DNA of 64,000 nt, from assembly GCA_029964075.1 (NCBI GenBank), contig CM057140.1:9132643-9196642 (forward strand), in the 5' to 3' direction. Below the pieces are notes generated by a model. That model had not been told where the DNA came from. It ran no database searches and was given only the letters and a program-made list of their open reading frames with translations. This document shows, one piece after another, positions 1 to 11,600 of the stretch. Source of the DNA: Patiria pectinifera. Taxonomy: Eukaryota > Echinodermata > Asteroidea > Valvatida > Asterinidae. The number at the start of each line of letters is the position of its first letter. Within the stretch, counting starts at the first letter, position 1. The translations under genes and the position numbers were made by a program.

Positions 1-3000
1 GAAATTCTATGCATATTTTGGGCCCTTTTTCTCGGAAAGGCAGCCGTGACCTGCATTTTGGGCTGACCAATCGGAGGGTTGCTTGTCCGTGGCTGAAGGT
101 TGGGCTTTTGTGGGCTGTGGACCGGGAATAATTACTCTATTTTATCAAAGAGGGATAAAAGTCCTGACTGGACTGGCGACTATTAAATTTAAAAGCTGTT
201 TCTTTGGTGAATATTTTTAAAAGAAATTATGGAAAAGCTTTGCGTACAAGAATGTTAGTCAGAAATACTGTCCAAGTTTACACATATATATGTACAGTAT
301 GAATGTATATGTACAGATTACTCATTACATGTGAGGTATGAATTGAAGCTGTATTTTTGTTGAAAAATAGAGATTTTAAACATTCCTAGAGGTAGGAATT
401 TGCAAACATAGTATGAGTTGGTGTAACTAAAGGTTTGGGCTTTAGAATATTATTTTATTCACCAATAAAACTGCAGAAAAATGCTAGAGGGTCCACTAAA
501 TTTTAAGGCCAAATAGGAAAATTTGCATATTTCTCAAAACACTCAGCATCGTTCGAGCACAAATGTTCATTGTAACAGGTCTGTACAATTTTTTTTTAAT
601 GCCAGTTTGTATATTTTGTATGTCTAGTAATGTTGTTATTTGTTTGGTTTTTAATTTTTGTATTTTTTTTTTTTTAGATAATTTAACCACAGAAAAAGGA
701 AATATATAGACGGCGGTTATCACAAAGAGTATTAAGGAAATCTTTCGCGGCCCTTTGAACTCTGCTATCTGTACAAAGAACTTGGGGTTCCCCCTCCGAA
801 TTACCTGCAAGTTTTCAAAAAGGACGTTGCGATAGGTCACTTCATTTGTTAACGTTGTTAACAAGTTCAGTTCCTGGTCGTTTCTGGGTATAGTTTCCCG
901 CATAAAAAAATCCCTTTATGAAGGATTACATCAACTGCAAGTGTTGTTTTCCTGTTCGCTTTGTCGTTGCCTTTTGTAACACGAGCACACTGGAATGTTG
1001 CAAGAGGTTACTCAACAAAGACATTTATTTGTGACGCAATATATTTCATCCTCTAAATTACAAGTCATTCTGACTGAGCAAAATTGTAAAAAAAAAAAAA
1101 ATCAAAACTAAGACTAAAACTAAACAACATTTCTATAGATTTAGTAGTATCTTTGCGAATGCAGACTTATTGCGGACTTTGCTGTGTAGTATTTAATCTA
1201 ATATGGTATTTGTGAAAAATTGAAGGTTGGACAGATTATTACTTAATTTCTGATATTTATTGGTTAATTTCACTAATTCTTAACTAAAAGTCTTTCTTTT
1301 TTTCCAAAGTTTACTTCGAGGTTGCAGTTTAGAGGAATTTACAAATACAATTATAGTAGTGTGAATATTGACATTTGAAATGCCATAAACAAGACTTATT
1401 CGCACAAAAAAATGTTGTGGGCAAGAAGTTTTCATTCAAACACGAAACTTGCACAATTTCTACCAAGTGAACGTCAGAAATCCCATTACTTCTTTACTCC
1501 ATTAGAGTAATACACCCCCTGCACCCTTGCAATGTTACACAGGGTCACAGAAGGTATGCTACCAGGCCCAGCCTTTAGGTCTGTGGACAGTAGGAGTGGT
1601 TGTGAAGGTGTGTCCCCACAGGCTCCGTCTATGGGTCTCTGTGTCTGTCTGTCACCAAGCTGAGACTGAGAAACTACAGCCCCACTCCCCCCCCCCCAAT
1701 TCAAGACATCGTGTCATAACACCTCCTAACATTTCTTTTGGACAAAACTCTAGTTTGTTTGCTTCTTCTCTTTCTTCTGTAATGAGCCACATATCACAAT
1801 TCCCAGACAACTACATGTACATTAGTAAATAGCCTTTGGACCCACTGCATGCACTGCGAGGGTGTCTTTTTTCCCTCGCTCTAGCGACATTGATGCATGT
1901 ACCAGCACTCCCCGGCAGACTTTGAGTAAATTGAGACTCCGTACACAGGTACTGGGTCGGTTTGTAGTGAAAACGGGTAATTTCTTGTAATTTAGAAAAC
2001 TTCACCTGTTGGCAATGGTTTTTGGTGTTTGATATTACAATTATCACAAACGAAAAATGCAAGGTTAAAAACATGACTACACAACACATATTTTAGTCCA
2101 CACATGGAACTAAATACAGTCTACAAGATTGGCCTGAATAATAAATTTGTTAAGATGTTTCTGTGAAACAATATGAAAAAAACAAAAACATTGGCTGCTG
2201 ATTTTAAGTGATCAAATTGTTTTCAACTTTTACTAAAATTACTTACTATAATTAGAAAACAAAGCCTAACTTGGAAGTTACATGTTCAAGAGAGGAATCT
2301 ATTTTTTCCCTGCAAAATTAATTTCATGTGACAAACAGACAATTTTCAATTTCGGAAAAAAATCGTTTTAGAAAGCCACTTTTGTCCATCCACACCATGC
2401 TATATTTACACTTAGTTGTTTCCAGTAGTAATTACGGGCACTTTACAAATGCTTGACCAACCCCAACACTTCATTAGCCAAGATGGCCACATTTGTGGTC
2501 TTGTGGTCAAGCCCGGCCACCAGACCGGCCCAAAACAAAAGGGTCAATCGTAGCAGCTGATTGGTCAAGCAGGACCAGTCAAGTTCACATGGTAACAAGC
2601 CCCCAACTGACCTTATGTACATAGTGGACATGCATGATGTGTTGTTATCAATAAAAGGTTGAAGTGACCACTGGCTAGATGTTTGAGGTCAACTTTTAGG
2701 TATATTAAAGGCTGGTGGAATGTTTTACAAGTCAACTTGCTGAAATATTAACCAAAAATTGAATACTTGAAAATATTGTGGACGTCATTTGTGGAAATTT
2801 AAAGAAAAAATTGAACAAATGTCCAAAAAAATCAAATCCTTCAATCAAAGTATTTAATTGGCGATGGTTGTAAACTTGTTCAACAATTTCATTTCCTGTT
2901 TTCTTGGTAAAACAAGTTATGAAAGAGTTTTCACTGTTTTCTAAAAAAAAAACTGAGCTGAAACCTTGATTTCCTTATGCAATATATAATATTGTTAAAC

Positions 3001-3449
3001 AATATTGACATTATATGGATGTGTTATGTCAAATTCAGATAATAATGGCAAAGCCTAAAATTAACCGAGAATATCTCTAGCTTTTTTATCAACAGTGATT
3101 ATCTTAAATGCAATTTTTCATGAACTTATCAGTATTTATTTATTGATAAAACCGAAGAAATTAAGTCTACGCAAGAGAACTTGGCATTGTACCAAAATGC
3201 CAGCATTATGAAAGAAGATTCTGGATTTCATAATCCGACCTAGTGGAACTTTTCTGAATGATCTTTGGAACTTTAAAGTGTACATGGAGTGTGACTGAAG
3301 CAGAAATGAGACTTTTTAGACTATTTTTGTCACACTTTTCACAGCCATTTTGGTCACACTTTTTACCACATACATGTACATTGCAGATTCAATTCAGCCC
3401 AGTCAAATCATTTTATTGATGATCGTTAGGCCACTCTGAGTCCTTTCAA

Positions 3450-3780
3450 GGCATAGAATCATTTGCTTTTCATGCATTTTGTCCATTTCGAATAACAACA
3501 CGCAAAATTCAAACAAGAATGTTCAAAACCTAACATATTGACGTTTCAGCTCAGTGGATAGTACACTTTCAAGAAAAACAGTGAAAAACCGTCAACGACT
3601 TTTTGATCACGAAACACAATTTCGTCAACAGCACTATTTCAAAAATCAGTCTATTGAATAATATCGTTGGAAATCACCTATGCATTTCTTGATACCTTTT
3701 AAATAACAACAAGCCAGACGGAATAATTTCGTGAGGTGTTTAGTACCTGTGCGATATTTAGCCAAGTAAGCTTTCTCATA
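3450..3780. repeat. Diverged duplicate segment, copy 1
   Basis: This segment matches 4530-4875 in the same orientation. Shared landmarks in order are TCATGCAT near the start, AAAACCTAAC, CTCAGTGGATAGTACACTTT, TTTTGATCACGAAA, CATTTCTTGAT, AGCCAGAC and AATAATTTC followed by GAGGTGTTTA. Copies differ by many substitutions and small indels, so the duplication is old or the sequence belongs to a dispersed repeat family. No coding frame is preserved across the two copies. Confidence 0.75.
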
Positions 3781-4529
3781 ATAATTCCGTAGGCTACTTT
3801 TTGGATAAATGCAAATGATCTGTATGCCTTCAATATCTCCATCTTAAAATCAACTTGGTTCCTCTACAAACTCATCACGACAATTAGGAAAACTGGGCAG
3901 AATCCTTTGTGTAATTTTCCTATCGTCTGCCCATTTGCCAAATCGGACTCCAACTGTTTTAAGTGGAGTTACAGATAATTATCAGCGCTGCCGACTTCCT
4001 TGCCCTTTAAAAAACACCTGGCCATGCGGAGCAATGTTTGTAAACAGCTAAGTCCATGAGGCCTTCGAACTTTTTTTACAGCAACAATCAACGCAATCTA
4101 TTCTAATCCCGCAAATAGCCAGCGATCACACAACCTCGTAAAAATGTGTACCAAAAAAAATGTCAACACAAAACACAGGATGCACAGGTGTGTACCGTAA
4201 AATCCTCTGATAAACGATTGTTCAAGTCCAAAGGCCGTTCCTCGTGGCGAAAAACCAACCATAGAGCAAGGAACTACGGTCAAACAAGTTGACCAAAATA
4301 ATTAGAGGAACTTGAGGATGTTGAGGCTATACATACAGAAGTAATACAAGATGTGGAAAAATAGCCCCGGGTTAGTCCATAAAAACTGATGGACGAAAGG
4401 GTGACGAAAATGCAACAGTAGTTTGTACAGCCTTGGTCGTGATTGACGGTTTTCTAGAACAAAGACACTGACCATCGTCAGTCACTGCAGCAAGGAATTC
4501 TATGGTCACAGCAGGCTACTTTTGTGATT

Positions 4530-4875
4530 TCTTAAAGGCATTTAGGATCATTTGCACTTCATGCATGTTGTTCGTTTCCAATAATAAGTTATAACACCAC
4601 TCAAAATCCAAAAGAAGAATGTTTAAAACCTAACTTGTTGAAGTTTCATCTCAGTGGATAGTACACTTTTCGAGAAAAAGTAAAAACCACGTACAATCTT
4701 TTGATCACGAAATACATTTCGTCAGAATAACTCTGTATTTCCAAAGATCAATCAATAACCGATCGTTTGAAATCATTTATACATTTCTTGATTTCTTCCA
4801 AATGACACAGCAAGCCAGACCGAATAATTTCACGAGGTGTTTATTACCAGTACCATCTTTAATCCAAGTAAATGC
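4530..4875. repeat. Diverged duplicate segment, copy 2
   Basis: Second copy of the segment at 3450-3780, offset by about 1.08 kb in direct orientation, both within the Runx intron. The same ordered landmarks are present, ending with AATAATTTCACGAGGTGTTTA and an ATCCAAGTAAATG tail matching the first copy's GCCAAGTAAGC. Confidence 0.75.
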
Positions 4876-7800
4876 AGTGATACACCTTTCAAGGCAGTTC
4901 TTTTCCCAACTTCAGTTTAATAGGGTAGAACTCATTTTGCCGCAAAAGTAACATCCGCGCAGCGCAAGCTAATGTCGTCCGGCATTTTCTCACATTTCAT
5001 TTCTGTCTTGCCAACCAGTTTGGATTAATTTCCCCCACTCCCTGCCCGAAAACCTGCCATTCGCAATAAAACAAAATTAAGTTCCAGTCGACTGGGTTTG
5101 AATGCGGTTTGTAACAATATTACTTCTTCCAAAAAATTCTATCAATACGAAGTCGAGATGGTATCGCTAACACCCAGCATAATTTTCAACTTTTCCACAA
5201 AAACATCCACGCCAACGTAAAGCACTTTTTGTATAAAACGACCAGGCAATTAATCGTACCCGTTTTACTCTTTATTTAACAAAATATGTATTCTCGTTTT
5301 AAAAATTCATAACTTCCGAGAGGATGGGGTCTTAAATTTGAGTAAATGAGAGTATTCCTGGGTGTTTTTGCCGTGGTTCTGAGAACGATCGATGGGTGGG
5401 GATGACTACGACGGTCGTGCGACCTAATTTGAAAAGTCTAGACAACGTGCTGTGTGCGGGGGAAAAGAATTTGTCCTGCCCGCTGCACGGCGCGTCGTTT
5501 ATACCAAACTCCTCCACGAGTTCTTAAATTAAGAAACCACGCCAAAACAACCCACAAGATGTAATTAGCAATGTCTAGCTCGAGGTTTAACCTCCGTTCT
5601 TTCCATAATGATTAATTAAGCCCGAAAGGGTTTCTCGCTACACAAGGTATCAAAAAGTGGCTGCTGAAAGTTGTAGTGACAAATTGGTAAATTTAGCTCA
5701 AAAACGAAATTTTGCGACAGAAAACTGTACAGGTTGAACCATAATCGTTCTTGGTTTTACAAAGTTTTGTGTTTTAGATGTTCAACTTCTTAGATCAAAG
5801 TAGATCATAATTATGTTTTTGTTTTCGAAGAGTAACAACTTTTGTGCAGTCGTTTTTTATTTTCCTCCCATTATTGTTGCTGGTAACTTGTAAATTTTCT
5901 GAGTAAAATTTTGTTTTTCCTTCCGACAGAAGAGTGCACTATACCTTTTTGTAACATAAACAACCAAACTCAGTTCAAGGATCTCCCTCCGTTGATTTGT
6001 TAAATGGGTCTGCCAATTAAGAAAGTGCGAAAACATACACCTCAGCGAGCGGGCCATTTCCACCGGGTGTCCGCTGACAAAGGGGCGATTGGCCCGGCCG
6101 AGAGAGGTTGCCGATCACTCGTTTGCAACACCGTGGTTCAAGGATAATCTCAAGTAAATCGGCCACACTTGACAAAAGCTTCGTCAATAATGGGGCTACC
6201 GTGTCAAGACTGCCACACACAAAGACACGGTTTGTTTTCTTAAAGGATTCTTTGTGAAATAAACAAAACCTGATAAAAAATACTCCGAGGAGTGTGGAAG
6301 AAGTCGATGATAGCAGCGAGCGAGTCGCGAAGACCTTGGCCTAGGCGATAGACGCTCTGATCGGTCGAACCCAGCCGGTCTCGCCCCGCTAACCGCACGT
6401 ACTGCACGCCTCGAACTTGTACAACACACCTGCCAATTTTTACTTTGTTCTATGCTAACAAAAGTTGGAGGCGGTTCAAAGAATTGACTGCGCTGGTCTT
6501 GGCCGTGTTAATCATTCGGTTTTGGGTGGATTAATTCACGGGAATTAATTTAGAACTAACCGCAGCGCATGCCAGCATTTTTTGACTTGATACAATCGGC
6601 ACGCGAGTGGTTTGCTTAATTTGTCAATGAAGCGGGCATAACGTGGTGAATGACAAACCCCACCCAAGATTCTTAATTGCGAACGACCTTTTTTCTTCTT
6701 CTCGTTTTTTGTTGTTATTCAAGGGTCATGAATAAATTGAAAATCAAAACCTTTGTGTTTAGTTTTCGGTTAAAATAGAACAAAGCGTACGCACAGCACT
6801 CCAACTGCAACATCGCTTGGCGGTCTTTTGCCGACAAGTCTTTGTGAAATCAAGTGGAACAAAATAACTATGGATTTTAAAGACAGAGTGAATTGTAGTC
6901 CACGAAAAGGATCCAGCAGTCACCATGACGAATCACAGCTTTTTAAATATAGATTCTGCTATTTTTTCTTAATCTCCGCGGCAACATTTTTGCGAAATTC
7001 CCGAAGTTCTGGCATCTTCTAGACGTTTAACGATTGCAGTTTAAAAATTGATCGAAAACCTACGTTTTGACTTCACGGTAACCTCAAATCTCTCACAACA
7101 TGCTAGAAAAGTTCGAATATGTTTAAGAACTTAAAATATTTCTTCCGAATTCAACCAAAATCTAGGCGAAAGTCGCGTGTCTCCGACTAGCAACGTCATA
7201 CTTCAGCGGGCGCGCGGCGGGATGTCGTGGGGGTGCTGTCTCAGACCTCCCGGCCGGTATAAGAAGTGCCGATTCCAGGCGGTGTGAAGGAGACTCACCA
7301 CCCACACCGTGGTGTCGCGACAGGTCTCCGTCTAGACCGACTCCGGGAGGCCATAAGTTCGCTGAAATCCCGGCTTTCGACACAAAATGTCCTTTGTTCT
7401 TTCAGACTTGCTTGTAATAATGAACTAAAGTGTACGTTTAATACAAACTTGTTTGCGTGCAGTGAGGTTTTGTATACAGTAATTGCGTTAGTTCCTTTTG
7501 CGTCTTAAAGAAAAACCTTTCAAGTTGATACTATAACAATTACATCAATATTTTTACAAATCTACAAGTTAAAAACACTGATTTTTACTACATTCGGTTT
7601 CACTGTTTCTCTACGCTTTCTTTTCTCGGAAAATTAAAAGAAAACTGAAAATGACTGTGGTCACAACAAAAATCAATCAATACGATCGTATAGCGCTTTG
7701 TGGGATTTCCCATTCTCGGTTACATAGGAAATGCTGCCGATTTTTTTCGAGTGCTTTGAACTTTTCTTTGTTTCCAAAATAATTCCGTCAATGGTCAGAT

Positions 7801-8699
7801 AATTTATCAAATTATGGCGTTGTGTTTTTTTTCAATTTTAAAGTTTTTGGTCAAAACATATCCGATTAGAAGATAGTAGATTTGAAGATTTTGATTTCCC
7901 AGTGTCTGGTGTTCCTTTCATTGTTTCATCGATATTGTCCACATCAAAATTCCTCATTTTTGTGCTATTTTATTCATCCCATTAGTCTTTTAAAATCTCG
8001 TTTTCGTCCGAAATTCAAACAAACTTTATTTGTACCAAGATAACAGTACAAAAACCTTAGGTACGTTTTTGTTGCCGATGCAATACCGTTCGCACACCCA
8101 ATCCACTTTAGTACAATGTACATGTACATCAAAGTTGGACAAGGCCAAGCGTAAACTTGCTACCGTGTTGGAACTCAACAATGTACGGGAAAGAATGGTT
8201 CATTTCTCGGTAGACCTCCTGTCAAGGACACACTACAATGTTACCAACCTACGTACGTCAGGATACCGTGCCCTTTTGTCGTCGTCTTCAAAATCCAGTC
8301 CGGGTCCAACAAACTTTCCTCTAAATCTTTTCACAAAAGAGCCCCCCCCCCATGTTAGTTTGGGTGCATTTTAATTCTGTGTACGATGTAGCCGCTTCTT
8401 TTCAAACTGTTTTATGACATGACCAACGCAGTGTGTTAATGCGTGACCAACGCACACCAAGCTCTTATTGGCGCCATTTAGTGACGATTTAACAGTCTAA
8501 CATCGATTCAAAGTGTGCCTGCACTTTCATATCCGCCCCCGTATAGGCTAACCCTATACGATGAATTTATTCTGCCGAGATTATTCAGTTCATTGTTGAG
8601 TTATAGCTGAAATTTCCACAAAACCGTATAGTTTGTAAACTAAAATTATAAATTATAAGGGAACAACATTTCGTAAGGAGATTTTAAGTTGTACTTTCT

Positions 8700-8942
8700 C
8701 AGTCTTTCAAATATAGGTTAAAAGTAAATGAATATTAATATTAAAGATTTAAAATGTAAGTTTTACAAGTCTTATCATGCGTTCGTTAATTTAACTGTCT
8801 GCAATGAAACCAGTCTTTCAATTATAGGAATAAAAGGAAAATAAAATGAGAATTTAATCTGAATATTAAATTAAAGGATTTTACAATCGGATGTTACATG
8901 TCTTTATCCGGCGATCGTTAATTTAACGGTCTGCAATGAAAC
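8700..8942. repeat. Two-copy diverged tandem duplication
   Basis: Two head-to-tail copies, about 8700-8810 and 8811-8942. Each starts CAGTCTTTCAAWTATAGG and ends with CGTTAATTTAACNGTCTGCAATGAAACC. The middle is A/T-rich and differs by an indel of about 20 bp. Non-coding. Confidence 0.75.
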
Positions 8943-10273
8943 CATAGCAAGTGTTATTTGGTGGCCTTGGATATATGAACTTAAAAGTGTTACAAAGCGT
9001 GGGCGCGAATTACCGGGAAACGCACGCAATCACCGGTACGTGGTAGGTTGCCTACGTGTTCATCAAACAGCACACGTTGTATAGTGCATTGTAGTATTAA
9101 ACCCAAGGCCATCATTAGAATGCGTATAGAGTGGAGTTCGTAGTAAGTGAATCAGCTGGAGCCGATTTTTATGAATGAATCACACAATCGCGAACGCGTG
9201 AATGAAAATTACTCCAACACACACAAAAAAGCTCCCAGTGACCAATAAGTTGGCTATGGCGGGGTGTGTGTGGATCGTGACTGGACCTATTACTCGTTAG
9301 ATGATATCAAGGTATCATCACCTACAATGAGATGAAGAAGTGGGTTGAGGATTCCAACAGACAAGTAGATTTCCGCTTCTCCAGTGTCGGTCTTTTTGTT
9401 CACGGGACGCCCACTGGGTTCATTAGCCTAGGAGGACGGGGGGTCGTTATACCTCCGTGTCCACCGTCACCTCGCAACCGTGGCACGCAGCGAACATCCG
9501 CCGACTACTACCGACCGGAACTGGGCCGGCCGGCCGTACCTCTTGAGTCACATGCCCGGCGGTTTCCGAGAAATCGCCACTTACGGCGGATGACATTGCG
9601 ATGCGGGGGCGTCATCAAAAGACGCTCCCCACACACGCCTGCATTATTGCTATCCATACGGCGTAACAAAAGAACAATCAGTAATTATCTGAAGATTATA
9701 CATAGTCGGAAGTGTGTGATAATAGAGAGATATTCCAGTCATGTCACTTATGCCAGCCCATTGTTCAAAATGGAATGTTCCTTTGTAAACATTCAATTGG
9801 AGTCAGAAGCCGTAAGGTAAATCGTGACAGAGCGCTTGATGATTCATCTACTATCTCGATGATGCAGCATCAGATAACAAATTCTTGTAGCCATTAAGTA
9901 TTTTATCATTAGCACCATAAACACAATCAAGATAAACTGAAAAGCTGTGGGATTTTTTGTTAGATGCTTTATCGCGATTGTTATACCAAAGAGCACGGCA
10001 AACAGACGCAAGAGACTTTCTGAGGAGCCACATTCTTTCACAGTTCACACAATGAAAATGCCAGGTTCTTTTCTTTTTGTCCTCACTGAATGAATGATGC
10101 AGTACATTTTTTTTTACTCGCGCACGTGGTTCTATTGTCATCTTCACGCCTAGGCTAAAACGACCACGTGGTGCAAGCGGCGGTTTTGACCGCGGGAACA
10201 AAACCGCACTCTCCAGATAAACCGTTACCCGTGAGCTTGACCTGAATAATTTATTAATTATGTAAATATTCTA

Positions 10274-10873
<600 letters not shown>

Positions 10874-10905
10874 CTATACGCCAGACGCTGCTGAATTGAT
10901 ATTCA

Positions 10906-10929
10906 AACCACACCTCACTGTAAACCACA
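10906..10929. promoter_or_regulatory. Tandem RUNX consensus binding sites
   Basis: Two exact AACCACA heptamers (10906-10912 and 10923-10929) lie in the same orientation 17 bp apart, about 130-155 bp upstream of the Runx start codon. AACCACA is the reverse complement of TGTGGTT, the canonical Runx target. Vertebrate RUNX promoters are known to carry RUNX sites used for autoregulation, so feedback control is a reasonable inference. A seven-base motif is common by chance; the pairing and location are what make it notable. Confidence 0.5.
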
Positions 10930-11084
10930 TAAAACAACCCGCGCAGAATACTCAATGAGCGGCGGTGATCCGCTACACACTTGCGGTAATACTGGTAGCT
11001 AAACAGTTCAGAAAAAGTTTATCAAGACGATGTCGAGTTTACAAACACCGATCGGACTTTGAAGCGTCCAAGAACAAAATCTCA

Positions 11085-11092
11085 CTTTTATA
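11085..11092 (-). promoter_or_regulatory. TATA-like box for Runx
   Basis: The minus strand reads CGCGATATAAAAGTGAG here, giving TATAAAAG about 310 bp upstream of the Runx ATG. If used, transcription would begin near 11055-11060, placing the paired RUNX sites inside the 5' leader. No other core promoter element was tested, so this remains a candidate. Confidence 0.3.
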
Positions 11093-11470
11093 TCGCGAGA
11101 AGATCGAACAATTTCAGTCCTCCAGCGGTGATGGGTTGAAGCGGAATGAAGACATCACGCATACTGCGTCATCAAATTGCGAACCGATCGTAGCCTAGCC
11201 ACGTTCAGTTATCGATGCGATTTTAGATATAGCGCTCCACGCAATTTCGTTCGACTACGGGATGTGCCGTGAGTCACGTAGTGTGAATGAACTCTGTTGT
11301 GATGAGGCAATTGTTCATTGACTGTTTTGTATGGTGTGCGCTATGTGAGGGGGCGTGGTGAGAGTGTCGATCAAACTGTAAGGCCCGCCTACTTATGAAT
11401 AAGCCAGCGCGCGTGCTTCCGGTGGAAATTTATGAATGACTGGGTCGTGTCCTCGGCAGGTTAATCGGTA

Positions 11471-11600
11471 CTGTACATGTACAAAATGTACATGTACATG
11501 TACATGTACACGTGTACTGTACAACGCGCAGCGTCCGTTGGGAAGTACTTGTATGTACACGTACATGTACATTGTACATGTATATGTACATGCACATGTA
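11471..11600. repeat. TACATG-rich simple repeat
   Basis: Imperfect runs of the palindromic hexamer-like unit TACATG/CATGTA, including several consecutive copies around 11485-11510 and again at 11550-11600. Short copies of the same motif recur throughout the window. It produces spurious Met/Tyr/Cys-rich open frames. Confidence 0.85.

Noticed and set aside
4468-4500. TKTLTIVS reading resembling the Runt-domain continuation KSFTLTITV
   Set aside because: It is on the plus strand whereas Runx is on the minus strand, and the similarity stops after a few residues.
9332-9820. 162-codon plus-strand open frame
   Set aside because: It falls in a GC- and CpG-rich patch where stops are rare, shows no recognisable domain, and the apparent protein changes composition abruptly. 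A GC-rich regulatory patch is more likely.
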